Source of the DNA: CAZWCX01 sp964632945
GTDB taxonomy: Bacteria > Planctomycetota > MHYJ01 > WSZJ01 > CAZWCX01
DNA length: 12,516 bases
Assembly: GCA_964632945.1 (NCBI GenBank)
Contig: CAZWCX010000173.1
Location: forward strand, 1 to 12,516
Reading direction: 5' to 3'
Under the pieces are notes generated by a model. It saw only the letters and a program-made list of their open reading frames with translations. It had not been told where the DNA came from and did not search any database. This document shows positions 5,941-12,435 of the stretch, piece after piece. Position numbers and translations under genes: made by a program. Positions within the stretch are counted from its first letter, which is position 1; each line of letters begins with the position of its first letter.

Positions 5941-6615
5941 CTACTTCTTCCGCGTGTACGTGATCGTGCCGAGCTTCATCTCCTTGCCGTCGGCGCCGAC
6001 GTTGTACATGTCGAACACGTGCACGTCGTCGCTGACGATCTTCGTCACGTACTTCGCTTTGGTCATGTTCCCCGAACCGGGGTCCTTGTACTCGGCGGTG
6101 GACGTCAGCGTCTTGGTCGCCGGGTCGTACGTCCCCTCGGACTGGATCATCATGGTCCCCATGTTGTCCATCCAGACGCCGATGTACTTGCCCTTGAGGT
6201 TGTCGTACCCGCCGAGGTCGATCCCCTCGAACGGCATCCCGCCCATGTCCCCCTTGTAGGTCTGGCGCAGGAACCGCCCGCCCAGGATCATCGTCGCCTC
6301 GCTGGTTCCGGTCGACTTCATCGGCTCGCCGGGACCGAACTGGAATTCGGCCGCCGTTGTCCACGAACCCGCCATCGACGCCAGGATCTTGTGGGGATCC
6401 CCTGGGGTGGAGGCCTTCATCCACGCCTCGGCTTCGGGACCGCCCGGATGCTCGCCGCCTTCGGGATGGTCTCCGCCCTTGGGGTGATCCCCCCCCTTGG
6501 GATGCTCGCCCCCCTTCGGGTGTTCGCCGCCCGGATGGTCCTGGCCCCAGACCGGAGACACCGTGATCACGGCCGCCGCGAGGACGGCCGCACCGATCAT
6601 CCAGAATCGCTTCAT
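5941..6615 (-). CDS. Secreted DUF1579 family protein with His-rich hexad repeats (paralog 2)
   Basis: A 224-residue exported protein of unknown function. Residues 1-25 form a signal peptide (MKRFW, a hydrophobic core, then a small residue before Gln25-Asp26). Residues 26-59 are a repeat: four hexads of the form [E/D]HP[K/E]GG flanked by DHPGG and EHPGG, bringing six His. Residues about 73-224 match DUF1579: LASMAGSW, GTSEATMILGGRFL, GMPFEGID, GGYDN and KYIGVWMDNMGT are the family's conserved blocks, probably a lipocalin-like beta-barrel. The start at 6615 has an AGGAAAGGA-type ribosome-binding site upstream. It lies 106 bp behind a paralog with the same layout, so the pair arose by tandem duplication and is probably co-transcribed. 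The His repeat may bind metal ions; that is inference. The stop codon abuts the artefactual block, but the gene is complete. Confidence 0.88.
   Translation of the reverse strand: MKRFWMIGAAVLAAAVITVSPVWGQDHPGGEHPKGGEHPKGGDHPKGGDHPEGGEHPGGPEAEAWMKASTPGDPHKILASMAGSWTTAAEFQFGPGEPMKSTGTSEATMILGGRFLRQTYKGDMGGMPFEGIDLGGYDNLKGKYIGVWMDNMGTMMIQSEGTYDPATKTLTSTAEYKDPGSGNMTKAKYVTKIVSDDVHVFDMYNVGADGKEMKLGTITYTRKK
6439..6540 (-). repeat. His-Pro-Lys-Gly-Gly coding repeat in DUF1579 paralog 2
   Basis: Tandem 18-bp units encode [E/D]HP[K/E]GG (residues 26-59), four full units flanked by 15-bp units lacking the Lys/Glu codon. The same repeat is found in the neighbouring paralog. It lies directly behind the predicted signal peptidase site, so in the mature protein it would be the N-terminus. 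Confidence 0.85.
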
Positions 6616-6721
6616 GCGCGTTTCCTTTCCTGTCCGTTCCGTTTCGATCCTCGAACTCCGGCCGACCGCACGCGCGATCGGCCGCGGCGCGCGCCGGCGC
6701 GCCGAGGTGCCGATCCGTCCG

Positions 6722-7402
6722 CTACTTCTTCTTGTAGACGATCTCGAACGTCTTGGTCTCCTTGCCGTCCGCGCCGATGTCGTACATCTCGAACTTGTGC
6801 TCGGCGTCGTTGACGACCGTCGTGACCATCTTGGTCTTGGAGGCCGCCTTGGTGAGCGGATCGGTGAACGTCCCGTGGAGCGTGGTGACCTTGCAGTTGT
6901 CGCTGCAGTCCCCTTCGCTGTAGAGGATCGCGGTCATCATGGTGTCCATCCACACCATGGTGTGCTTCTTCCGGTCGTTGTCGTACCCGCCGAAGCCGAT
7001 GCCTTCGAACGGCATCCCCATCATGTTGCCCTTGTAGTTCATCTCCAGGAAGCGGCCGCCGAGGACCAGCGAGTTCGAGCACGTCCCGGCGCTCTCCTCG
7101 GTCGCCCCGCCTTCCGGCATCCAGTGCTTCGACGTGGTCGTCCAGTCGCCCACGAACACCTTTTGCGCCGCGTGGTGCGGACCGACGGCGGCCATTTCCA
7201 TCGCGCGCGCCTGTGTCGCGTCGCCGCCGGGGTGGTCACCACCCTTGGGATGGTCGCCACCCTCGGGGTGATCGCCGCCCTTGGGATGATCGCCCCCCTT
7301 CGGGTGCTCCCCGCCCGGATGATCCTGGGCGGTCACCTGCGCCGCCACGAACACCACGGCGGCCAGCAAACCGACACAACACCAAATCCATCTGCGATTC
7401 AT
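6722..7402 (-). CDS. Secreted DUF1579 family protein with His-rich hexad repeats (paralog 1)
   Basis: A 226-residue paralog of the downstream protein. The ATG at 7402 is preferred over the in-frame GTG at 7408 because GGGAGG precedes the ATG by five bases. Residues 1-26 form a signal peptide ending in a VTAQ-type junction. Residues 27-60 carry four hexads (EHPKGG, DHPKGG, DHPEGG, DHPKGG) flanked by DHPGG units. Residues about 75-226 are the DUF1579 domain: VFVGDWTT, SLVLGGRFLEMNYKG, GMPFEGIGFGGYDN and MVWMDTMMT. Unlike its paralog it has a Cys pair in CSDNCK and another Cys in the SAGTCSNS segment, which could form a disulfide after export. It begins 26 bp behind the stop of the C45 hydrolase gene, so the three genes may form one operon read leftwards. 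Biochemical function is not known for the family. Confidence 0.88.
   Translation of the reverse strand: MNRRWIWCCVGLLAAVVFVAAQVTAQDHPGGEHPKGGDHPKGGDHPEGGDHPKGGDHPGGDATQARAMEMAAVGPHHAAQKVFVGDWTTTSKHWMPEGGATEESAGTCSNSLVLGGRFLEMNYKGNMMGMPFEGIGFGGYDNDRKKHTMVWMDTMMTAILYSEGDCSDNCKVTTLHGTFTDPLTKAASKTKMVTTVVNDAEHKFEMYDIGADGKETKTFEIVYKKK
7223..7324 (-). repeat. His-Pro-Lys-Gly-Gly coding repeat in DUF1579 paralog 1
   Basis: Encodes residues 27-60: four 18-bp units for [E/D]HP[K/E]GG between two DHPGG units. The number and arrangement of units equal those in the paralog at 6439-6540, while the Glu and Asp order differs, so the two arrays are old enough to have diverged slightly. Confidence 0.85.
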
Positions 7403-7428
7403 GCCCACCTCCCAAATCTGGTTCTACC

Positions 7429-8583
7429 CTAAACCGTGGGGGCCAAGACCTTCGCCCCCGCGGGTTCAAAACCGAATTCCCGGTACTCCCCGGCGCACGG
7501 CGGACCGTCCACCAGGTACATCTTCCGCTGTCGCGGCAGGAACAACACCGAACAGGTCGTCGTGAAATAGTCGCTGTGACGGCAGGGGGTGTGGTTGTTC
7601 CCGGCGTCCAGCCCGCCGTGGTCCCGCGCCAGCTCCTCGAGCCGCTCCCGCGTCCAGCCGCGCGCACCCAGCAGCCGGTCTGCGAGTCGCGCCAGCCGCC
7701 GCTCGCTCGATTCGTGCACGCGCTGACCCCGCAAGGCCTTCACCGCGGCATGGGTGTAGTACGCGTCGTGCGGCGTGTCGTGGGGGGCGAGCTCCGTCGT
7801 GAGGTAGTGGTTCGTGTTGATCACCACCCCCTCGGCGGCCTCCCGCACCGCCATGCGCCCCGGCGCCAGTTCCACGGCGCGCACGTCCCCGTCCGCGTCG
7901 CCCAGCATCAGCATCGCGCCGCCCGCCCAGGGCAGCGTCTGGAGCAATTCCACCGCCTCGGCGGTGGTCCGGCAGCGCTCCAGCAACTCCTGGCACAAGA
8001 GGGTGATCGGCGCCGCGGCCGCGTTCGTCCCCACGCCGTACCCATAGTTGTAGCAGACCGTGAACCCGTGCTCGTTGATGCCGTCGTGATTGCCCGCGAA
8101 CGGTCCCACCGAGACGTCCAGCGAGGCGTACGCCTTGTCGGGCCGGTTGAGGCGGCTGACGGCAAGCGGGGCGAAGATTTGCGGGTAGTCGAAGTTCTTC
8201 ACGATCATCGGCTCGGTCCCGGCCGGGGGGACCAGACCGACGGCGGAACAACAGCCCAGGCAGTACTCCACCTTGGCCATCAGAAGCTCCGCCGAGAGGC
8301 CGAGATAGAGAAACCGCTCGTCCACGCCGGAGCCCTCCGCGATGCCCTCGATCCGGCGGGCCTGATTGGGGTAGTGCCGGGCGACGTCGGGCTTCACCAG
8401 GGCCGTGGCCTTGCGCCGGGCAAGCCAGAGAAACAGCGACATCGGCACCAGGGCGGGCTTGTGGAGCCGGAAGGCCTCCGCCGTCCCCAGCACGCGCAAC
8501 GAGTGCTGCACGATGCCCCGCGCCTGCTCCCCCTGCTGGCGACCCATGGCCGCGTGATCGCCCCGGCATTCCATGTGAAGCAC
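7429..8583 (-). CDS. C45 family peptidase / acyl-CoA:6-aminopenicillanate acyltransferase-like Ntn hydrolase
   Basis: About 384 residues, matching the C45/AAT family of self-processing N-terminal nucleophile hydrolases that cleave or transfer amide-linked acyl groups. The N-terminal motif RGDHAAMGRQQGEQ is typical. The family's autocleavage site is seen at CLGCCSAVG, residues 108-116, where Cys112 followed by Ser is the likely nucleophile after cleavage between 111 and 112. IVKNFDYP (residues 127-134) is the usual Asn-x-Asp block after the nucleophile. The GTG at 8583 is chosen because GGAGG (8590-8594, minus strand) lies six bases before it; the ATG at 8574 would be 15 bases away. The frame is open further upstream, but that sequence lacks family features. 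No signal peptide is seen, so it is probably cytoplasmic. Its substrate is unknown; many relatives are uncharacterised. It probably heads an operon with the two DUF1579 genes. Confidence 0.85.
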   Translation of the reverse strand: MLHMECRGDHAAMGRQQGEQARGIVQHSLRVLGTAEAFRLHKPALVPMSLFLWLARRKATALVKPDVARHYPNQARRIEGIAEGSGVDERFLYLGLSAELLMAKVEYCLGCCSAVGLVPPAGTEPMIVKNFDYPQIFAPLAVSRLNRPDKAYASLDVSVGPFAGNHDGINEHGFTVCYNYGYGVGTNAAAAPITLLCQELLERCRTTAEAVELLQTLPWAGGAMLMLGDADGDVRAVELAPGRMAVREAAEGVVINTNHYLTTELAPHDTPHDAYYTHAAVKALRGQRVHESSERRLARLADRLLGARGWTRERLEELARDHGGLDAGNNHTPCRHSDYFTTTCSVLFLPRQRKMYLVDGPPCAGEYREFGFEPAGAKVLAPTV

Positions 8584-8798
8584 GTCCAACCTCCGGAAAA
8601 AGCCGCACTCACGACGGCGGCGGATGAAGGAACAGGCGGAGAGATTCCCCGCGACCCCGGCAGGATCGACAAACGTAGCAAAGCCCCTTCGGCCGCCGCA
8701 AGCCAATTCCTGGCCTCTCCGGCGGTCCGTCCGGGGATGGGCGAATCCTCATACGCGCGCGAACCCTGCGCGCACCGGCCGGTTTCCGCCGGTCGCGA

Positions 8799-8828
8799 TT
8801 GACCGGCCCCTCCGCGGGGGCGTATACT
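8799..8828 (+). promoter_or_regulatory. Sigma70-like promoter of the Bax-inhibitor family gene
   Basis: TTGACC (8799-8804) and TATACT (8823-8828) are separated by 18 bp, each close to consensus, and lie 34 bp before the ATG at 8862. An inverted repeat ACCGGC/GCCGGT (8774-8779 and 8788-8793) sits just upstream of the -35 box and could be an operator. Confidence 0.7.
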
Positions 8829-8861
8829 CCAGCCTGTCCCCCCCATGAAGGAGCCGCACGC

Positions 8862-9563
8862 ATGGATCTCTACTCCCGCACCGGGACCGTGGTGGCCGAC
8901 GCCCGCGCGGATGAACGCACGACGTTCCTGCGCCGGACCTACTCCCACCTCGGCCTGGCGGTGGTCGCCTTCGTGGGGATCGAGATGCTCCTGCTGCAGA
9001 TTCCGGGCATCGAGAAGGTCGTACGCGCGATGACCGGGATGGGGTGGCTCCTTGTCCTCGGGCTGTTCATCCTGGTCTCCTACGTCGCCGACTCGTGGGC
9101 GCGCCACCAGACGTCGCTCAAGATGCAATACGCCGGGCTCGGCCTCTACGTCGTGGCGGAGGCGATCATCTTCCTGCCGCTCCTTTTCCTGGCGACCCGG
9201 TACGGCGGTCCGGGTGTGCTGGCCGACGCCGCCACACTCACGCTGATCACGTTCGGCGGCCTGTCCGCGATCGTCTGGTTCTCGGGGAGCGACTTTTCCT
9301 ACCTCGGCACGGGGCTTCGGTTCGCCGGTTTGCTGGCGCTGGGCCTGATCGTCTGCGCGATCCTGTTCGGCTTCACGCTCGGGACCTGGTTCACGGTGGC
9401 GATGATCGTCTTCGCCTCGGCGGCGATCCTCTACCACACGGGGGCGGTCCTGCACCGTTACCGCTCCGACCAGTACGTCTCGGCGTCCCTCTCGCTGTTC
9501 GCGGCGGTTGCGCTGCTGTTCTGGTACATCCTGCAGTTGCTGATGTCGCTGCGCCGGAACTAG
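8862..9563 (+). CDS. Bax inhibitor-1 (BI-1/YccA-type) family integral membrane protein
   Basis: A 233-residue protein with about seven hydrophobic helices: near residues 29-48, 58-78, 89-110, 121-141, 150-170, 174-194 and 208-228. The soluble N-terminus ends in ERTTFLRRTYSHLGLA, the typical start of the family's first helix. The segment ILYHTGAVLH followed by YVSASLSLF corresponds to the conserved end of the domain. BI-1 proteins are membrane proteins linked to calcium or proton leak in some bacteria (YetJ) and to protease control in others (YccA with FtsH). Here the acidic residues of the YetJ-type pair appear replaced (His in YHT; Ala in the last helix), closer to the YccA style. The ATG at 8862 has AAGGAG (8848-8853) eight bases upstream. 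The next gene starts 4 bp behind the stop. Confidence 0.88.
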   Translation: MDLYSRTGTVVADARADERTTFLRRTYSHLGLAVVAFVGIEMLLLQIPGIEKVVRAMTGMGWLLVLGLFILVSYVADSWARHQTSLKMQYAGLGLYVVAEAIIFLPLLFLATRYGGPGVLADAATLTLITFGGLSAIVWFSGSDFSYLGTGLRFAGLLALGLIVCAILFGFTLGTWFTVAMIVFASAAILYHTGAVLHRYRSDQYVSASLSLFAAVALLFWYILQLLMSLRRN

Positions 9564-9567
9564 CCCG

Positions 9568-10620
9568 ATGGAGCGCCTCTGGGGCCCGGTCCTCTGGGTC
9601 CTCGCGGGGATCACGGGCGCCGGGATGGTCGCGGCGGAGGAGTCGGCGCGCGTGGAACACGCCCGCCGGGCGGCCGCGCTGACTCCCGGGGATGCGGAGG
9701 CCCGCGTGAAGCTGGGCCAGTGGTGCGACGCCAAACGCCTTCCCGACCTGGCCGACCGGCTGTACCGCGAGGCGATCGAAATCGCCCCCGACCATGCCGC
9801 CGCGCGCGCCAAGCTCGGCTACAAGAAGGAAGCCGGCGGCTGGACGCGCGACCCCTACCGCGCCATGGCGGAAGGCGTCCGCTTTCCGGAGCCCGAGGAT
9901 CTGCAGGATCTCCTCGCCCAGGGGCGCACGCCCCTGCGCGACCGCGAAGACGTGCTCGCCTTCCTGCTCGACCGCAAGGCGTGGGCCGCCGCCTTCCGGA
10001 AGATCGACGAGCGCCTGGGACTGCGCAACGACACCCCGGAAGTGACCCTGGAGTTCCGCGCGCTGCCGACCTCGGGCACGCAGCCGGCCGCCGGGGCGGG
10101 GAGCCGGGGCGTCGGCGTCATCTACTGCGATCTCGACAAATACGCGTCGCTCTGGCGCATCATGGAGGACGCCTGGGCCAAGGTGCGGGCGGGGGCGCGC
10201 GTGAGCATTCCGCCGGCGGACCTGCGCTCCACGCTCCCGCATGAATTGGCCCATGTCTTCCAGGGCCGACTGCGCGGTCCCGAGTGGCTGATCGAGGGTA
10301 TGGCCTCCTACGTGCAACAGGACTCGTCGGTGCTCTACGGTCTGGCCTCCCGACTGGCGGCCGCCCGCGCCCGCGTGCCGGGGCTGGACCAGGCCCCGCG
10401 AGGCCCGGACGCCTACCCGCGCGGATGGGTCTTCTTCGAGTATCTCGCGTCCAAGCACGGCCGCGAGGCGGTGCACGCGTTCGTGCGCCGGAGCGTGGGG
10501 GAAGGGGCGGCGCTCGAGGAGGCGGCCGAGACCGCGACCGGGAAGCCCTGGTCCGCGCTGGTGGAGGAGGAACGCGCCTGGGCGGAGACGTGGCTGCGCA
10601 AATACGGCTACAAGGGCTGA
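9568..10620 (+). CDS. Exported TPR protein with gluzincin-type HExxH metalloprotease motif
   Basis: A 350-residue protein. Residues 1-23 resemble a signal peptide (hydrophobic VLWVLAGITGAGM then AAEE). Residues about 27-85 contain TPR-like helical repeats (ARRAAALTPGDAEARVKLG; AIEIAPDHAAARAKLG). The second half has HELAH (residues 225-229) and, 14 residues later, Glu243 in EWLIEGMA. This is the zinc-ligand pattern of MA-clan (gluzincin) peptidases: two His and a Glu bind zinc, and Glu226 is the general base. Similar TPR plus peptidase-like proteins of unknown substrate are common in GC-rich bacteria. The ATG at 9568 follows the BI-1 stop by 4 bp without a clear ribosome-binding site, which suggests translational coupling. 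That BI-1 relatives such as YccA touch membrane proteases makes the pairing suggestive, but a functional link is not shown. Confidence 0.82.
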   Translation: MERLWGPVLWVLAGITGAGMVAAEESARVEHARRAAALTPGDAEARVKLGQWCDAKRLPDLADRLYREAIEIAPDHAAARAKLGYKKEAGGWTRDPYRAMAEGVRFPEPEDLQDLLAQGRTPLRDREDVLAFLLDRKAWAAAFRKIDERLGLRNDTPEVTLEFRALPTSGTQPAAGAGSRGVGVIYCDLDKYASLWRIMEDAWAKVRAGARVSIPPADLRSTLPHELAHVFQGRLRGPEWLIEGMASYVQQDSSVLYGLASRLAAARARVPGLDQAPRGPDAYPRGWVFFEYLASKHGREAVHAFVRRSVGEGAALEEAAETATGKPWSALVEEERAWAETWLRKYGYKG

Positions 10621-10624
10621 ACCC

Positions 10625-10656
10625 CGGCGGTCTCCTGCCCGCCGTCGGGTCCCGAC
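10625..10656. terminator. Possible hairpin terminator region between convergent genes
   Basis: The 49 bp between the convergent stops at 10620 and 10670 contain CGGCGG/CCGCCG (10625-10630 and 10639-10644) and an overlapping GTCGGG/CCCGAC palindrome (10644-10656) followed by TTTC. The stems are short and lack a proper T-run, so this is suggestive only. Confidence 0.35.
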
Positions 10657-10669
10657 TTTCCCCGGGCCG

Positions 10670-10963
10670 CTAGCGACCGCGGAGTCGCTCGACCGGGTCC
10701 GCGGCTGCGATCTCCGCCGCCGGCGCGGGGAGCCGCCCGGCCCGCGCCGTCCGGCCCAGGACCGTCAGGACGGGCTCACCACACCGATCGTCCGGGGGCA
10801 TCCGTACCGACCGGTCGACCGGGGGTCGCGGACGCGCCTTCACCCATCGACCGAGCTCGCCCATCTCGATGCCGAGGCAGCCGCGCACCAGGAAGGCCAG
10901 GGACGCGACCGTGAGCGAGCAGGAAACGGCCAGGATCCCCAGAAAGCGCCCGAATCCCGCCAT
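10670..10963 (-). CDS. Small single-helix membrane protein, function unknown
   Basis: A 97-residue frame. The ATG at 10963 has GGAGG (10969-10973, minus strand) five bases upstream, which favours this start strongly; the same frame is open further upstream but without coding character. Residues about 5-30 are one hydrophobic helix (FLGILAVSCSLTVASLAFL then VRGC), either a membrane anchor or an uncleaved signal. The rest is Arg/Pro-rich and low in complexity, ending in VERLRGR. I do not recognise a family. It lies 329 bp downstream of the AttH/CrtC-like gene on the same strand. The good ribosome-binding site and hydrophobic start argue for a real gene, while the high GC and lack of recognisable relatives leave doubt. 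Confidence 0.55.
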   Translation of the reverse strand: MAGFGRFLGILAVSCSLTVASLAFLVRGCLGIEMGELGRWVKARPRPPVDRSVRMPPDDRCGEPVLTVLGRTARAGRLPAPAAEIAAADPVERLRGR

Positions 10964-10973
10964 GACGTCCTCC

Positions 10974-11292
10974 CGGAACCGCGGATCTCGGGACGGGGAG
11001 GCGCCGACGCGCCTCCTCCCGGAATTCATCGGCCCCGGGCACGCGAAAGGTTGAGCGTTCGCGCCGAATTTCTCGGGGGTCGGGGAAGGGGTTCCGGGCT
11101 CGGGGCGGGCGCCTCCGTCCCTCCGGACGCCCGAAGGCGCGCCGCCGCGCGGGCGAAGCACGGTCCCGGACGCGGGGCGGGGCAAATTCGGCGTCCAAGG
11201 GCGGGGAGCCGGCGGCGGCCCGGGAGCGGCGGTCGCTGCAGGAAAACCGGCGCGCCCCGCGTCGAATTCGCCCCGCCGGCCGCCGTGCGGCG
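10974..11292. other. Intergenic stretch with one strong hairpin, no gene seen
   Basis: This 319-bp GC-rich spacer has open frames only of the kind produced by high GC. The one clear structure is the hairpin at 10995-11018. No promoter was recognised by eye. Confidence 0.55.
10995..11018. repeat. Perfect GC-rich hairpin upstream of the small membrane protein
   Basis: GGAGGCGC (10997-11004) and GCGCCTCC (11009-11016) form a perfect 8-bp stem with a CGAC tetraloop, extendable by a G-T and a G-C pair to 10995-11018. On the minus strand it lies between the AttH/CrtC-like gene and the small membrane protein, 32 bp before the latter's start. No T-run follows, so it may be a processing or attenuation structure rather than an intrinsic terminator. 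Confidence 0.6.
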
Positions 11293-12345
11293 TTACACCG
11301 GGATGGTGACTTCGAACGCCGTGGAGTGCTCGGACACGAACACCTGTTCCGCACCCCCGGAGTGCGGGCGAAAGGTGAGCCGCGAGTCGGCAACGCAGCT
11401 GTTGTAGCAGTTGAGGCGCTCGCCCGCCGGCCCGACGTACTCGAGCACCGCGAGGTCGCGGATCCGGGCGCGGATCTCCCACCGATAGTCGCCGTCCTCG
11501 CCCCGCGACTCCACGGTCCAGACCAGGTCCTCGTTCCCCGGCGTCGACGCCCCGGCGCCGCCGCGACCGAATACCTGGATACCCGTGAACGGCCCCTTGG
11601 GCGGCGTCCCCTGCAACCGCGCGCGATTCCGCAGCAACGCGCGTACCGACCGGGTCGCGTGCTGCCGCCCGATTCCCGCGCACCCGAACGAAGTCAGGGA
11701 GGGCGACGGGATTCCGGCCACGCGCAACCGGGCTCCGAGCGCCTCCGCCACGACGTCCGGGCGGTCCCGAAAGGCGTTGCCGTGGGCCCACACCCAGCCG
11801 GGGTTGTAGCGGCGGCCGAAGATGTGCGCCTGCGTGATCGGCGCGCGCCGCAGCGAGAACACGTTCCCGTCCACCCGGACCTCTCCGCTCGCCAGCCCGT
11901 TCCAATGCGGAACGAGCACGGTCGAACGGGCGAACCGGGAGCGTCGCAGACGCTCGGGGATGGGGTAGTAGGTCTCGCCGCCCGAGAAGAACTTGAGGTC
12001 CCACGACAGCTCGTGGTCCGCCGTCGTCACGCTTCCCTGCGCGCTGCCGTCGTCGAGGGAGGCGTCGCCGATCTTCACGCGGAAGCCCGGCGGTCCGGTG
12101 GGGAGATAGCGCTCGGTCGGGTACGACTGCTTGATGCCGAGATTCCGCTCCGGGTGATCGGCGCTGAAGCGCACGAACCAGAGGGCGCACTCCCCCACCG
12201 CCTGGGGCAGACCGGGAGAGAGGGATGTGTAGCGGATCCAGAACGCGTTGCGCCCGGACAGATCCTCGACGATCAGGTACCAGACCTCGTACGCGCCGAG
12301 GGCGCCGGGGGCGAAGCGAGCCAGGTTGTCTTCGAGGTTGGGCAT
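11293..12345 (-). CDS. AttH/CrtC-like (tocopherol cyclase-type) protein, function unknown
   Basis: A 350-residue, probably soluble protein without signal peptide or membrane helix. The N-terminal half contains AYEVWYLIVED (residues 18-28), GRNAFWIRYTSLSP (31-44) and GECALWFVRF (51-60). The second half has ITQAHIFGRRYNPGWVWAHGN (170-190). This layout of two beta-barrel halves with Trp- and His-rich blocks resembles the AttH/CrtC/tocopherol cyclase-like superfamily, some of whose members hydrate or cyclise isoprenoids while most are uncharacterised. The assignment rests on motif resemblance alone. The ATG at 12345 is kept because conserved-looking sequence starts soon after it; no strong ribosome-binding site is seen. 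It reads towards the small membrane protein gene. Confidence 0.55.
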   Translation of the reverse strand: MPNLEDNLARFAPGALGAYEVWYLIVEDLSGRNAFWIRYTSLSPGLPQAVGECALWFVRFSADHPERNLGIKQSYPTERYLPTGPPGFRVKIGDASLDDGSAQGSVTTADHELSWDLKFFSGGETYYPIPERLRRSRFARSTVLVPHWNGLASGEVRVDGNVFSLRRAPITQAHIFGRRYNPGWVWAHGNAFRDRPDVVAEALGARLRVAGIPSPSLTSFGCAGIGRQHATRSVRALLRNRARLQGTPPKGPFTGIQVFGRGGAGASTPGNEDLVWTVESRGEDGDYRWEIRARIRDLAVLEYVGPAGERLNCYNSCVADSRLTFRPHSGGAEQVFVSEHSTAFEVTIPV

Positions 12346-12435
12346 GCACGACCGGGGGAGCGGGGGCCGCGGCAGGGCCGGGGGCGCGCGGCTAGTGGGT
12401 CTTCAATCTTGAGATCCTAGGTTCGGCCGAGGCGA

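Noticed and set aside
5465..6424. Long minus-strand open frame running across the N gap
   Set aside because: It is a shadow of the DUF1579 gene in another frame, joined through N bases and C/G homopolymers; its composition is not protein-like.
6660..6683. GGCCGA/TCGGCC inverted repeat between the two DUF1579 genes as a terminator
   Set aside because: It is only six base pairs with a 12-base loop and no T-run, in a spacer where such GC pairs arise by chance.
7213..8802. 529-codon plus-strand frame opposite the C45 hydrolase
   Set aside because: It is antisense to a well-supported Ntn hydrolase and shows no domain features.
8584..8861. Minus-strand promoter for the C45 hydrolase operon
   Set aside because: A promoter must lie in this region, but no -35/-10 pair on the minus strand was close enough to consensus to report.
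8394..9812. 472-codon minus-strand frame opposite the BI-1 and TPR-HExxH genes
   Set aside because: It is a GC-driven antisense frame of low complexity (Arg, Glu and Gln rich), while the plus-strand frames match known families.
10670..12349. 559-codon open frame on the minus strand
   Set aside because: Over 11293-12345 it is an off-frame shadow of the AttH/CrtC-like gene; only its last 97 codons, with their own ribosome-binding site and hydrophobic helix, are credible.
11326..12420. 364-codon plus-strand frame opposite the AttH/CrtC-like gene
   Set aside because: It is Arg-rich antisense sequence with no motifs; the minus-strand frame has Trp- and Tyr-rich structured blocks.
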